A DNA stretch of 64,000 nucleotides from Mariniphaga sp041687255 (GCA_041687255.1 JAWLCL010000013.1:75029-139028), one strand, 5' to 3'; shown: positions 1 to 8,993, numbered from the stretch's first letter. Notes: generated by a model not told the origin, from the sequence alone. Translations and numbers: made by a program.

Positions 1-1
1 G

Positions 2-757
2 TGGTTCGGCTGTGCCTGTTGTCCGTCGAATGTCTCACGGTTTATACCTTCCATGCCCAGTTATATATATGCGCAGCAAGAAAACAATCTTTATGTGAAT
101 CTTTTTATTTCCGGCTCAACAACTTTTGAAACTTCAAAAGGAAAGTTAAAACTAATTCAGGAGAGCGAAATGCCATGGAGTGGAAAAACTGTTTTGAAGG
201 TAGAACCCGAACGTAAAGCCCTGGCAACCCTGCTTGTACGCATTCCCGGCTGGGCTGGAGAAAAGCCTGTTCCGGGCGATTTGTATTCATTTGCCGATAA
301 ACTTTCTTCTGCTCCTGTTTTCAGGATCAATGGAGAAACAGTGGTGCCTGTTGTGGAAAACGGCTATGCAGTTCTTTCAAAAAAATGGGAGCAGGGCGAT
401 GAAGTAGAAGTAGTTTTTCCTTATGAGATAAGGAAAATAAATGCAAATCAAAAAGTTAAGGAGAACATTGGGAAAGTAGCGCTGCAATTGGGCCCGCTGG
501 TTTATTGTGCCGAATGGGCCGATTTTGAAGATGCAGATCTCAATCAGCTGGTTTTACCGGAGAAGTCGTTGTTGTCATACAGTTATCAGAACGGCATATT
601 GGGAGGGATGAATGTTATTTCCGGAGATGCAGGTCTGCTGGTTCAGGGAGAGGGTCCCGACAGGGGCGAACTTTATCCGCAGAAGTTTACAGCCATCCCT
701 TATTATGCGTGGGCTCACCGTGGGCCCGGTCAAATGGCGGTTTGGTTTAAAAACTGA
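2..757 (+). CDS. GH127-family glycoside hydrolase (beta-L-arabinofuranosidase type), 3' part only
   Basis: The reading frame is already open at base 2, so the gene begins outside the window; about 251 residues are visible. The first residues read WFGCACCPSN. This matches the CCPxN motif of GH127 (DUF1680) enzymes, in which paired cysteines bind zinc and one is the proposed nucleophile. What follows looks like the C-terminal beta-sandwich of the family (LLVRIPGWAG, PYEIRKINAN, LGPLVYCAE, AIPYYAWAHRGPGQMAVW). GH127 enzymes release terminal beta-L-arabinofuranose from plant glycans, and related clades have other specificities. No partner gene is visible upstream. The next gene has its own promoter, so this is probably the last gene of its operon. 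The family call is firm; the substrate is inferred. Confidence 0.85.
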   Translation, partial: WFGCACCPSNVSRFIPSMPSYIYAQQENNLYVNLFISGSTTFETSKGKLKLIQESEMPWSGKTVLKVEPERKALATLLVRIPGWAGEKPVPGDLYSFADKLSSAPVFRINGETVVPVVENGYAVLSKKWEQGDEVEVVFPYEIRKINANQKVKENIGKVALQLGPLVYCAEWADFEDADLNQLVLPEKSLLSYSYQNGILGGMNVISGDAGLLVQGEGPDRGELYPQKFTAIPYYAWAHRGPGQMAVWFKN

Positions 758-925
758 CACTATTTTGATTAATCCTTGTTAGCGGGTTTTTTATTGTGGT
801 GCTTTTATAGGTTATTACAATTACGGGCTGAATAACTTTTTTATTTTTCCATTTGGGCGGAGCAAACGGGTAGTAAAATTTACTCAACTGTGCAATAGGA
901 ATGATTAAATATCGCCGCCATTTTC

Positions 926-933
926 TATATTTG
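926..933 (+). promoter_or_regulatory. Bacteroidota -7 box TATATTTG
   Basis: TATATTTG matches the TAnnTTTG -7 consensus of the Bacteroidota primary sigma factor. It ends 15 bases before the ATG of the antiporter gene, which implies a 5' leader of about 10 bases. No clear TTTG -33 box is present at the usual distance. Confidence 0.5.
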
Positions 934-948
934 GCTTTTTAACAGCTG

Positions 949-3102
949 ATGTTTATGCTCCTTTTTTCCGCAATAGACACTACTTTACCACTGGTAAATC
1001 CGGTGTTAAAGTTTCTTGTTATCCTGCTGATTATACTTTTCGCACCCATTCTTCTGGATAAAGTAAAAATTCCGCACCTGCTGGGGCTTATAATTGCCGG
1101 GGCCGTTATTGGTCCATTTGGGTTTAATTTAATAACGCGCGACAGCAGCATTATTCTTTCAGGAACAGCAGGGCTTCTTTACATCATGTTCCTGGCTGGG
1201 TTGGAGATAGATATGGCTGATTTTAAAAAGAATGCATGGAAAAGCACAATGCTCGGTTTATACGGTTTTGTTATTCCAATGGTACTTGGCACTGTAACAG
1301 GTTATTTCCTTTTGAATTATTCGCTGATGACTTCGGTATTGATGGCCAGCATGTTTTCCTCTCATACTTTGATAACATATCCCATAGTAAGCAAACTGGG
1401 CATTGCCAAAAACAAGGCAGTGAACATAACCGTTGGCAGTACGCTTATAACTAACGTTTTGGCACTTCTTGTGCTGGCAGTAGTAGTAGGAATGACAGCG
1501 GGTGAAATCGACCGGTTTTTTGCACTTCGCCTTTCCGTTTCCTTTGTTGTTTCCTCAGCAATAATCATGTTGTTGTTTCCTGTTATTGCCAGGTGGTTTT
1601 TTAAACGGTATGACGACAATGTATCGCAGTATATTTTCGTCCTTGTAATGGTTTTTCTTGGGGCCGTTCTTTCTGAGTTGGCCGGTATCGAGGGGATTAT
1701 TGGGGCCTTTTTGGCGGGACTGGCTCTGAACCGGCTCATTCCGCGTACCTCTCCCCTGATGAACCGCATTGATTTTGTAGGTAATGCCATATTTATTCCT
1801 TTCTTTTTACTGGGGGTGGGGATGTTAATCGATTACCGTGCTTTTTTTTACGATACCGAAACGCTGATAGTTGCCCTTGTCATGTCGGTAGTGGCTACAG
1901 TGGGCAAGTATATTCCGGCATGGATCGTTCAAAAAAGCTTTGGGTTTTCGGTCGATCAGCGTCGCCTGATTTTCGGTCTTAGCAATGCACAGGCTGCAGC
2001 TACCCTGGCCGCTGTGCTGGTCGGGTACAATGTCATCCTTGGAGAAACCCCTGAAGGAGAGCCAGTCAGGTTGCTTAATGAAAGCATTCTCAACGGAACA
2101 ATAATAATGATTCTGGTTACCTGCACCATTGCTTCATTTGAAACACAGCGCGGAGCACAACGGATTGCCCGGGATGAAAATGCCGATTTTGAGGAGGAAA
2201 ATCCGGATTCCGATGAACGGATACTTATACCTGTAAGCAATCCCGAAACGGTGGATGAATTGATTCAGCTCAGTGGTTTGATACGATCGGAAAAAAATAG
2301 CAGAGGGTTGTTTGCACTAAATATTATAAACAACAAACTGAATGATCCCGAGGCAGAAAATAAAGCAAGGAAGATATTGCAAAAGGCAGCAATCACAGCC
2401 TCTGCCACTGATATTCATTTAACCGAATTGCTGCGTTACGATGCCAATGTGTTGAATGCCATTACAAGTGTGATAAAAGAAAACCGGATTACCGACCTGG
2501 TAATGGGCCTGCACATAAAAAAAGAAATTACCGAATCGTTTCTTGGCAACCTTACCGAAGGAATTTTAAAGAACTGCAATGCAACAACCTTTGTATACAA
2601 GCCTGTACAACCGGTTTCTACAATTGTAAGGCATTTTGTTGTTATTCCGGAGCATGCTGAACGTGAAGTGGGTTTTCCTTTCTGGCTTTTAAAAGTATGG
2701 AATGTTGGCCGGCATACCGGGGCTAAAATTCTGTTTTACGGCACGGAAAAGACGCTGCGTATTATCAGGGATATTTATTCAAACCATCCAATTGAAGCTG
2801 AATTTCATTTGTTTGATGAATGGGATGACTTCTTAGTATTGTCGCGTGATGTGAAAAATGATGACAATCTTTTTATCGTGCTGAGCAGGGAGAATTTTTC
2901 ATCCTATCATAAAAACATGGCCAATATTCCCAGATATCTGAACAAGTACTTTCAGTCGAATAGTTTTATTCTTATATTTCCTGTGCAACTGGATGTTACG
3001 GGCGCCCATTCCTATAACCTTAACAATCCTTCGATGTTGGAGCCAATTGAAAAGCTAGATGAAATAGGAAGAACAATTGCCAGGTTGTTTAAAAAGAAAT
3101 GA
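949..3102 (+). CDS. CPA2-family cation/proton antiporter with cytosolic USP-like tail
   Basis: A 717-residue membrane protein. Residues about 15-400 are a run of some twelve hydrophobic segments typical of Na+/H+ or K+/H+ exchangers of the KefB/CPA2 type, with family-like stretches FLAGLEIDM and GAFLAGLALNRLIP. The remaining ~300 residues are soluble. They begin ERILIPVSNPETVDELI, which resembles a universal-stress-protein domain, and a second such half starts near HFVVIPEHAE. The expected role is exchange of monovalent cations for protons across the inner membrane, with the tail probably regulatory. There is no RCK/TrkA-N nucleotide-binding motif. The ATG at 949 lies just after a -7 box; another ATG at 955 is possible. 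The next gene is also a transporter but appears to have its own promoter. Ion specificity cannot be told from sequence. Confidence 0.87.
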   Translation: MFMLLFSAIDTTLPLVNPVLKFLVILLIILFAPILLDKVKIPHLLGLIIAGAVIGPFGFNLITRDSSIILSGTAGLLYIMFLAGLEIDMADFKKNAWKSTMLGLYGFVIPMVLGTVTGYFLLNYSLMTSVLMASMFSSHTLITYPIVSKLGIAKNKAVNITVGSTLITNVLALLVLAVVVGMTAGEIDRFFALRLSVSFVVSSAIIMLLFPVIARWFFKRYDDNVSQYIFVLVMVFLGAVLSELAGIEGIIGAFLAGLALNRLIPRTSPLMNRIDFVGNAIFIPFFLLGVGMLIDYRAFFYDTETLIVALVMSVVATVGKYIPAWIVQKSFGFSVDQRRLIFGLSNAQAAATLAAVLVGYNVILGETPEGEPVRLLNESILNGTIIMILVTCTIASFETQRGAQRIARDENADFEEENPDSDERILIPVSNPETVDELIQLSGLIRSEKNSRGLFALNIINNKLNDPEAENKARKILQKAAITASATDIHLTELLRYDANVLNAITSVIKENRITDLVMGLHIKKEITESFLGNLTEGILKNCNATTFVYKPVQPVSTIVRHFVVIPEHAEREVGFPFWLLKVWNVGRHTGAKILFYGTEKTLRIIRDIYSNHPIEAEFHLFDEWDDFLVLSRDVKNDDNLFIVLSRENFSSYHKNMANIPRYLNKYFQSNSFILIFPVQLDVTGAHSYNLNNPSMLEPIEKLDEIGRTIARLFKKK

Positions 3103-3116
3103 ATCTTTTTTGCCGG

Positions 3117-3147
3117 TTTGTTGTTTGGATTGAAAAGTTTATATTTA
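3117..3147 (+). promoter_or_regulatory. Probable promoter TTTG-N19-TATATTTA
   Basis: TTTG at 3117-3120 and TATATTTA at 3140-3147 are 19 bases apart. This fits the TTTG/TAnnTTTG arrangement of Bacteroidota with one mismatch in the last base. It lies between the antiporter and the permease gene, 54 bases before the permease ATG. Confidence 0.45.
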
Positions 3148-3201
3148 TCTCAGCAACCTGCTGAAACATTGATTTGGCAGGAAAATGAATTATAATCTGG
3201 A

Positions 3202-5310
3202 ATGGCAAAAAAAAATAAACTAAAAAAAGAACTTGGGCTGTTTGATGTTTTTACCATCAGTACCGGAGCAATGTTTAGTTCAGGATTCTTTTTGCTTCCC
3301 GGTTTGGCCTCTCAGTACACCGGTCCTTCTGTATTTGTGGCTTACCTGGTTTCAGGTTTGCTGATTATGCCGGCTCTTTTTAGCATTGCCGAGATTTCTA
3401 CTGCTCTTCCCCGGTCGGGGGGTGCCTATTTTTTTCTCGATCGCAGTCTTGGCCCGCTGATGGGCACCATTGGAGGGTTGGGTACTTATTTCGCCCTGAT
3501 GTTTAAAACCGCCTTTGCCATTATTGGGATCGGGGCTTATGCTGCTATTTTCTGGGAAGTGCCTGTTAAAATAATCGCCATTATGGCTACCCTGTTTTTT
3601 ATGGTGCTGAACCTTATTGGCGCTAAAAAATCATCCGGCCTGCAGAACTTTTTCGTTACTTTTCTTTTAATTGTGCTGGGCGCATTCATTGCCGACGGAT
3701 TGTACAATATTTTCTTTACCGACAGGATAGATATCCCTAAGGTTAATGAGAACTTCCAGCCCTTCTTTACCGATGGTTTTGAGGGAGTTATTATAACCGC
3801 AGGATTTGTTTTTGTCTCTTATCTCGGGCTTACACAGATATCCTCTGTTGCTGAAGAAATTAAGAATCCTGAACGCAATATCCCACTGGGCATGCTGTTG
3901 TCGCTTGTTGTTACAGGGCTGGTTTATTTTCTGGGGGTTTTTATTATGGTCGCTATTATTGATCCGGCGGAATTTGGGAACGATTTGGCGCCTGCTGCTA
4001 CAGCGGTCACTAAACTTTTCACATGGCTTCCCGGCAATGTGGGGGCCTATCTTATGACCGGAGCTGCCATGGCGGCCTTTGCTTCGACAGGTAATGCAGG
4101 TATGCTGGCCTCCTCTCGCTATCCGTTTGCGATGGGGCGCGATAAACTCTTTCCTCCCGGATTCTCAAAGGTAGGGAAAAAAGGCACCCCTGTACAGGCT
4201 ATTTTCCTTACTGCAGGCTTTATCCTGCTGTTCATTCTGGTGCTTTCCGAAGAAGGAATTGCTAAACTGGCCTCTACCTTCCAGCTGTTAATATTTATGC
4301 TGATCAATTTTTCAGTTATTGTTTTCAGAAACAGCCGCATAGAAGCATATGACCCGGGCTATAGATCCCCCCTCTATCCATATATGCAAATTGCCGGTAT
4401 TATAATTTCATTTGTGCTTATAGCCTATATGGGGTGGATGGCCATTTTGTTTACTGCAGCCATTGTTTTAATGGGGGTTTTGTGGTACCAGTATTATGCA
4501 AGGTTGAAGGTGAAGCGTGAAGGAGCCATTTTCCACTGGTTTGCCTTATTGGGTAAGTACCAATATTCTGAGCTTGAAAACGAGTTTATGAGTATCATCA
4601 AGGAGAAGGGGCTTCGCCAGGGTGATCCTTTCGATCAAACCATTATAAGGGCACGCATTACGCATGCCGATGATACCGATTTTGAACACATTGTGAAGTA
4701 TGCCTCCGGAATTTTTTCTGCAGAAATGCATGTTAAAAAAGAAATGCTGATGAATGAATTCCTTACCATTTCGGCCATCGAGCCGGAGCTGGTAATTCCT
4801 GAAGTTTCAGTACTTTTTGCAAAAGATGAAAATATTGATCATCCATCGCTTCACATCATCCTGTCGGAAAAGGGAATAAACAAACCTGTGGAGAAAAAGG
4901 GAATTACTTCGGAAGATGAAATACGCATTTTTTTCTTTTTGGTAAGCCCTGCGCGGGAACCACGACAACAATTGCGCATGCTTTCGCGCCTTGTCGATAT
5001 TATTGAGCGGGAGAATTTTGTGAATGAGATGTTAAGTCTGAAAAACCACCGGCAAATAAAAGAGTACCTGCTTCACAATGAAAGGTACATAAGTATACAA
5101 CTTCTTCCCGGAACGGTGCAGGCAGAAATGATCGACAAACAACTGAAAGAAATTAAATATCCTTCCGATGTGTTGGTGGCGCTGGTTGAACGAAATTCGG
5201 TGACCTTTGCTCCCAATGGAAACACGCGCCTTCTGGAGGGTGATGTGCTTACAATTATAGGTGAACCTAAATCAATAGCACATCTGTTCGACAAGTACAT
5301 GCAGGTGTAA
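3202..5310 (+). CDS. APC-family amino-acid permease with EIIA-like and TrkA-C-like C-terminal domains
   Basis: A 702-residue protein. Residues 10-430 form about twelve membrane segments of the amino acid/polyamine/organocation superfamily, with the typical start LGLFDVFTISTGAMFSSGFF and the SSVAEEIKNPERNIP loop. From about residue 440 the protein is soluble. Residues ~520-630 have the shape of a PTS EIIA type-2 domain (IPEVSVLFA, then FFLVSPAREPRQQLRMLSRL), but the position where EIIA carries its phosphorylated histidine (IPH) seems to be glutamate (IPE). The last ~70 residues (GDVLTIIGEPKSIAHLF) resemble the TrkA-C ligand-binding domain. Substrate unknown; uptake or antiport of an amino acid at the inner membrane is expected. 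The soluble part suggests regulation by a bound small molecule, which is an inference from domain shape. Confidence 0.82.
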   Translation: MAKKNKLKKELGLFDVFTISTGAMFSSGFFLLPGLASQYTGPSVFVAYLVSGLLIMPALFSIAEISTALPRSGGAYFFLDRSLGPLMGTIGGLGTYFALMFKTAFAIIGIGAYAAIFWEVPVKIIAIMATLFFMVLNLIGAKKSSGLQNFFVTFLLIVLGAFIADGLYNIFFTDRIDIPKVNENFQPFFTDGFEGVIITAGFVFVSYLGLTQISSVAEEIKNPERNIPLGMLLSLVVTGLVYFLGVFIMVAIIDPAEFGNDLAPAATAVTKLFTWLPGNVGAYLMTGAAMAAFASTGNAGMLASSRYPFAMGRDKLFPPGFSKVGKKGTPVQAIFLTAGFILLFILVLSEEGIAKLASTFQLLIFMLINFSVIVFRNSRIEAYDPGYRSPLYPYMQIAGIIISFVLIAYMGWMAILFTAAIVLMGVLWYQYYARLKVKREGAIFHWFALLGKYQYSELENEFMSIIKEKGLRQGDPFDQTIIRARITHADDTDFEHIVKYASGIFSAEMHVKKEMLMNEFLTISAIEPELVIPEVSVLFAKDENIDHPSLHIILSEKGINKPVEKKGITSEDEIRIFFFLVSPAREPRQQLRMLSRLVDIIERENFVNEMLSLKNHRQIKEYLLHNERYISIQLLPGTVQAEMIDKQLKEIKYPSDVLVALVERNSVTFAPNGNTRLLEGDVLTIIGEPKSIAHLFDKYMQV

Positions 5311-5422
5311 AGAGGACGATGAGCAATTAAACCTAATTTTTGCGCAGCATTTAAACTTTTGGGTATTGGAAATATCTAAATGTTTATACAGCAGGAATAA
5401 TTAGAATTAATAATTAAAGAAA

Positions 5423-6094
5423 ATGAATGTTATGGCACACACACAGGATTCAATAAAGGGTTTTTTAATTGCCGGATTTTTAATTGTAGTTTTTAGTTTA
5501 TCGGGGTTTACTCAAAATTCAACTGACAATGCGGAATTGGATAAAAAGGTAAAGGCATTTCTTGAAAACAGCAGCTATTCCTGGAGAGAGATGAATGTTC
5601 CCGGGTCTGATGGTCAGCTTCTGTTTGATTTGATAATCAGGAACGGGTATAAAGATGCTCTGGAAATAGGCACATCAACGGGTCATTCCGGCATATGGAT
5701 GGCCTGGGCGCTTAGTAAAACGGGTGGAAAATTAATTACCATTGAAATTGATGAACGCAGGCACAATGAAGCATTGGAAAATTTCAAAGCGGCCGGTGTT
5801 TCAGATTTTGTTGATGCTCGGCTTGCCAATGCGCACGATTTGGTGCCGGAGCTGCAAGGCCCGTTTGACTTTGTTTTCAGTGATGCCGACAAAGGCTGGT
5901 ATAAAAATTACTTTATGGAACTTGCTCCCAAACTAAAAAAGAATGGTTGCTATGTGACCCATAATGTTTATCAGGGCCGGAGGCAGCGCTCAAATGCCGG
6001 TTATGCTGAATACCTTGAGTCGAGGGACGATTTCAAAACTACTTACGATGATTCAGGAAGTGGAATGGCAATCAGTTATAAAACCCGGGAATAA
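5423..6094 (+). CDS. Class I SAM-dependent O-methyltransferase-like protein with N-terminal signal/anchor
   Basis: A 223-residue protein. Residues ~13-30 (FLIAGFLIVVFSLSGFTQ) form a hydrophobic segment followed by a likely cleavage site. The rest is a Rossmann-fold methyltransferase resembling catechol/caffeoyl-CoA O-methyltransferases: motif I ALEIGTSTGHSG at 79-90, an acidic loop TIEIDERR and the metal-site-like FVFSDADKGW near 150-160. It would transfer a methyl group from S-adenosylmethionine to a hydroxyl acceptor. Export is puzzling because SAM is cytosolic, so the hydrophobic stretch may be a membrane anchor with the enzyme facing inward. The ATG at 5423 is used; a second in-frame ATG at 5432 also precedes the hydrophobic segment. 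The gene appears monocistronic. Substrate unknown. Confidence 0.75.
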   Translation: MNVMAHTQDSIKGFLIAGFLIVVFSLSGFTQNSTDNAELDKKVKAFLENSSYSWREMNVPGSDGQLLFDLIIRNGYKDALEIGTSTGHSGIWMAWALSKTGGKLITIEIDERRHNEALENFKAAGVSDFVDARLANAHDLVPELQGPFDFVFSDADKGWYKNYFMELAPKLKKNGCYVTHNVYQGRRQRSNAGYAEYLESRDDFKTTYDDSGSGMAISYKTRE

Positions 6095-6156
6095 TCCGGA
6101 GTAAAACGGGCAGGAGGCAAGTTATGAGAGTTTAAGCCGGTTCATAAATAATTTTA

Positions 6157-6164
6157 TACATTTG
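6157..6164 (+). promoter_or_regulatory. Bacteroidota -7 box TACATTTG upstream of ftsX
   Basis: TACATTTG matches TAnnTTTG and ends 19 bases before the ftsX ATG, implying a leader of about 15 bases. A TTTA about 22 bases upstream (6131-6134) is a weak -33 candidate. Confidence 0.5.
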
Positions 6165-6183
6165 CCTGTGACTTCATTTATTT

Positions 6184-7071
6184 ATGGACAGAAATAAAAC
6201 ATCAAAGCCAAAGAGGCTGAAAAAGAGGATATTCCGCTCATGGATTACTTCAGCAGTGAGTATATCGCTGGTCCTGTTGATGCTGGGAACCTTGCTTCTG
6301 GTTCTGGTTAACGCCGGCCGACTTTCTGATTATGTGCGCGAGCAGATTGGTTTTACCCTTGTGCTTAAGGATAACCTGAAAGAGGCGGACGTTGCCCGGC
6401 TTGAGAAAGTTTTGGCTGCATCCAGTTACATTAAATCAACACGTTACATCGATAAAGAAACGGCAGCACAGGAACTGACCCGTGAATTAGGAGAGGATTT
6501 TGTAGGATTTTTAGGCTATAACCCGCTGTTTGCCTCTGTCGATGTCAAGCTTTATGCACCTTATACCAATACCGACAGTCTTTTAATAATCGAGAAGGAA
6601 TTCCTGGAGTACCCCCAGGTGAAAGAGGTTTATTATCAGAAAGACCTATTAGGGGTTGTTAATGATAATGTTCAAAAAATAAGTCTGATTCTGATGATTG
6701 TGAGTGCACTGACCGGGTTTATATTCGTTTCTCTTATAAACAATACCATACGTCTGTCAATTTATTCCGAGCGATTTACCATTAACACCATGCAACTGGT
6801 AGGAGCTGCCCGTTCATTCATTTTGAAACCCTTCCTGATACGGGCAATGACGTTGGGCATATTGGGAGCACTGATTGCCAATGCCGTTTTGATAGTCTCC
6901 ATGTACACCTTCCGAAACGAGATGGAAGGGATTATTTATCCCGCCGGTTTTTGGGTGCTGGGACCTGTGTTGCTTATTGTAGTTGTGATGGGCATTGTTA
7001 TTTCCTTTGCATCAACCTGGTTTGCTGTAAACAAATTCCTGAAGATGAAATTTGATGAATTGTTTTATTGA
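6184..7071 (+). CDS. ftsX: Cell division protein FtsX (permease-like, no ATPase domain)
   Basis: A 295-residue protein with FtsX topology: one membrane segment near 25-45, a periplasmic domain of ~115 residues (starting YVREQIGFTLVLKDN and containing YIDKETAAQELTRELGEDFVGFLGYNPL), then three membrane segments near 165-190, 215-245 and 255-285. FtsX pairs with the ATPase FtsE and transmits a signal across the inner membrane to peptidoglycan hydrolases at the division site. No ftsE is next to it; in Bacteroidota ftsX is often found beside DUF3098 and uppP as it is here. The ATG at 6184 is the first in frame after the -7 box. Confidence 0.9.
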   Translation: MDRNKTSKPKRLKKRIFRSWITSAVSISLVLLMLGTLLLVLVNAGRLSDYVREQIGFTLVLKDNLKEADVARLEKVLAASSYIKSTRYIDKETAAQELTRELGEDFVGFLGYNPLFASVDVKLYAPYTNTDSLLIIEKEFLEYPQVKEVYYQKDLLGVVNDNVQKISLILMIVSALTGFIFVSLINNTIRLSIYSERFTINTMQLVGAARSFILKPFLIRAMTLGILGALIANAVLIVSMYTFRNEMEGIIYPAGFWVLGPVLLIVVVMGIVISFASTWFAVNKFLKMKFDELFY

Positions 7072-7080
7072 CTATCTTTG
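7051..7080 (+). promoter_or_regulatory. Promoter TTTG-N18-TATCTTTG for DUF3098/uppP
   Basis: TTTG at 7051-7054 and TATCTTTG at 7073-7080 are 18 bases apart, a full match to the Bacteroidota promoter pattern. The -33 box lies inside the 3' end of ftsX. Transcription would start near 7085 and read DUF3098 and uppP. Confidence 0.6.
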
Positions 7081-7173
7081 GCAGGTTGTTTTAAAAAATC
7101 ACGGCGGATGTTCTCTGTTTAAAAAGTACTGGTGTTCTTTTTACAAGGAGGATTATTAAAAGTAACTGATAAG

Positions 7174-7440
7174 ATGAAGAAAGGAAAAGAAATAAAAGAT
7201 AAATCGATAATTGAATCAGGATTCGCATTGGGTAAAGAAAACTACAGATTAATGGCCATTGGTTTTGGAATTATTGTCGTTGGATTCATTTTAATGATCG
7301 GCGGAGGCAGTGACGACCCCAATGTTTTTGATCCCAGTATTTTCAGTTTCCGGCGTATAACACTTGCTCCTCTGGTTCTTCTTTTTGGCTTTATTTTTGA
7401 AATTTATGCCATAATGAAAAAGCCTAAAAACAGCAACTAA
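7174..7440 (+). CDS. DUF3098 family small membrane protein
   Basis: An 88-residue protein with two membrane segments (about residues 24-43 and 62-82) around a short loop containing GGGSDDPNVFDPSIFSFRRIT, which is characteristic of DUF3098. Function unknown; its steady position between ftsX and uppP in Bacteroidota suggests a cell-envelope role. The frame extends back to a GTG at 7132. I prefer the ATG at 7174 because it gives the usual MKKGKE-type start and length, although the AAGGAGG at 7145-7151 lies rather far upstream (about 22 bases). The stop is 15 bases before uppP, so the two are probably co-transcribed. Confidence 0.8.
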   Translation: MKKGKEIKDKSIIESGFALGKENYRLMAIGFGIIVVGFILMIGGGSDDPNVFDPSIFSFRRITLAPLVLLFGFIFEIYAIMKKPKNSN

Positions 7441-7455
7441 CAGTAATTTTTTTGT

Positions 7456-8238
7456 ATGAACGAAATTCAAGCGCTTATCCTTGGTTTACTCCAGGGGCTT
7501 ACTGAATTTTTGCCGGTGAGTTCAAGTGGCCACCTGGAGATAGGTCATGCTTTGCTTGGCATAAAAACCGAAAGTAACCTGCTGTTTGCTGTTGTGGTTC
7601 ATGTGGCAACAGTTTTAAGTACCCTTATCGTGTTCCGGAAAGATATTATCATGTTGCTGACCGATTTGCTTGCTTTTCAGTGGAACGAATCGACAAGGTA
7701 TATTTTCAAGCTTTTATTTTCTTCGATTCCGGTTGTTATACTGGGTTTGTTTTTTGCTGAAGAAATCGAGAAATTCTTTACCGGAAATCTTGTATTGGTT
7801 GGGAGCATGCTGCTGGTGACTGCCATCCTGCTGACTTTTGCAGCATTTGTAAAAAAGGGAGGTGAAGAAATCACCTGGGGAAAATCGTTTATCATAGGCC
7901 TGGCGCAGGCATTTGCAGTTATGCCCGGTATATCAAGGAGTGGTGCAACCATTGCTGCCGGTCTGCTTCTGAAAACCAAAAAGGAGGAAGTGGCACGTTT
8001 TTCATTTCTGATGGTACTGATTCCAATTCTTGGGGCTGCATTTCTTGATATAATGGGTGGAGATTTTTCTGAGGCCCTTTCTGTAGGAGCCCTTCCCCTG
8101 GCAATAGGATTTGTTGCAGCTTTTGTTTCCGGATTATTGGCTTGCTCATGGATGATTAGGATTGTAAAGCAGGGGAAATTGATTTATTTTGCAATTTATT
8201 GTTTTATTATCGGGTTAATTGCTATCTTTGCAGGCTGA
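7456..8238 (+). CDS. uppP: Undecaprenyl-diphosphatase (BacA type)
   Basis: A 260-residue polytopic membrane protein that dephosphorylates undecaprenyl diphosphate to recycle the lipid carrier for peptidoglycan and other surface polymers. Both catalytic signatures are present: TEFLPVSSSGH near residues 17-27 and PGISRSGATIAAG near 155-167. Length and the pattern of about eight membrane segments are normal. It confers low-level bacitracin resistance when overproduced in other species. It follows DUF3098 by 15 bases and precedes truB by 41 bases, in a gene order common in the phylum. Confidence 0.95.
   Translation: MNEIQALILGLLQGLTEFLPVSSSGHLEIGHALLGIKTESNLLFAVVVHVATVLSTLIVFRKDIIMLLTDLLAFQWNESTRYIFKLLFSSIPVVILGLFFAEEIEKFFTGNLVLVGSMLLVTAILLTFAAFVKKGGEEITWGKSFIIGLAQAFAVMPGISRSGATIAAGLLLKTKKEEVARFSFLMVLIPILGAAFLDIMGGDFSEALSVGALPLAIGFVAAFVSGLLACSWMIRIVKQGKLIYFAIYCFIIGLIAIFAG
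8199..8230 (+). promoter_or_regulatory. Promoter TTG-N21-TATCTTTG upstream of truB
   Basis: TATCTTTG at 8223-8230 is a full -7 match; TTG at 8199-8201 is a loose -33 box. It overlaps the last codons of uppP and implies a start near 8235 with a leader of ~45 bases for truB. Confidence 0.45.
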
Positions 8239-8279
8239 TTTGGAATAAAGTTAAATAACTGTATATTAAAGCATTGCGA

Positions 8280-8993
8280 ATGTCTGGCCTAAAAAAAGAG
8301 TACGATTTTTTAGGAGGTGAAGTATTGTTGTTCGATAAGGACCTGGATTATACGTCGTTTGATTTGGTGCAGCGGGTGCGAAATACGCTTTGCCGGAAAA
8401 TGAGTATCAAAAAGATGAAAGTAGGCCATGCCGGCACACTCGATCCGCTGGCAACCGGTTTAATGATCCTTTGCACGGGAAAGTCTACCAAGCTTATTGA
8501 ATCGTTCCAGGAAAGGGAGAAGGAATATGTGGCCACCTTGAAACTGGGAGCAACCACACCTTCGTATGATTTGGAAACAGAAGAAAACAGTCATAATGAT
8601 ACAGGGCATGTAACCCGCAGCTTGCTGGACTCAGCAGTTAAAAAGTTTTTAGGAGAGACCCAACAGGAACCCCCTGTATTTTCAGCAGTTAAAGTAAAAG
8701 GTAAACGGGCATTTGATTATGCGCGTAAAGGAGAGGAAGTAAAACTTCAGTCAAAAAAAATTGTTATACATGAAATTGAAGTCGTTTCTTTCGAGCCACC
8801 TTATGCGGTACTGCGTGTTGTATGCAGTAAGGGAACATATATCCGGGCACTGGCCCGTGATATTGGGCTGGAATTGAATTGTGGTGCATATTTAACCGGC
8901 TTGCGCCGTACGAGAATTGGTGAATTTAAAGTGGAAGATGCCGTTTCAATTAACTATTTTTTGGATAATGTTGATGCTTATGTAACAAATTGA
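8280..8993 (+). CDS. truB: tRNA pseudouridine(55) synthase TruB
   Basis: A 237-residue enzyme that isomerises uridine 55 in the T-loop of tRNAs to pseudouridine. The catalytic motif GHAGTLDPLATG is intact with the nucleophilic Asp at about residue 55, and the downstream family motifs FSAVKVKGKRAFDYARKG and CSKGTYIRALARDIG are present. It is short, lacking the C-terminal PUA extension of some homologs. The frame also contains a TTG at 8274 two codons upstream, but the ATG at 8280 is the natural start. queA follows 95 bases later, placing two tRNA-modification enzymes side by side. Confidence 0.95.
   Translation: MSGLKKEYDFLGGEVLLFDKDLDYTSFDLVQRVRNTLCRKMSIKKMKVGHAGTLDPLATGLMILCTGKSTKLIESFQEREKEYVATLKLGATTPSYDLETEENSHNDTGHVTRSLLDSAVKKFLGETQQEPPVFSAVKVKGKRAFDYARKGEEVKLQSKKIVIHEIEVVSFEPPYAVLRVVCSKGTYIRALARDIGLELNCGAYLTGLRRTRIGEFKVEDAVSINYFLDNVDAYVTN

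Noticed and set aside
7132..7173. GTG start extending the DUF3098 protein by 14 residues
   Set aside because: The Shine-Dalgarno-like AAGGAGG would then be inside the coding region; the ATG at 7174 gives the usual start.
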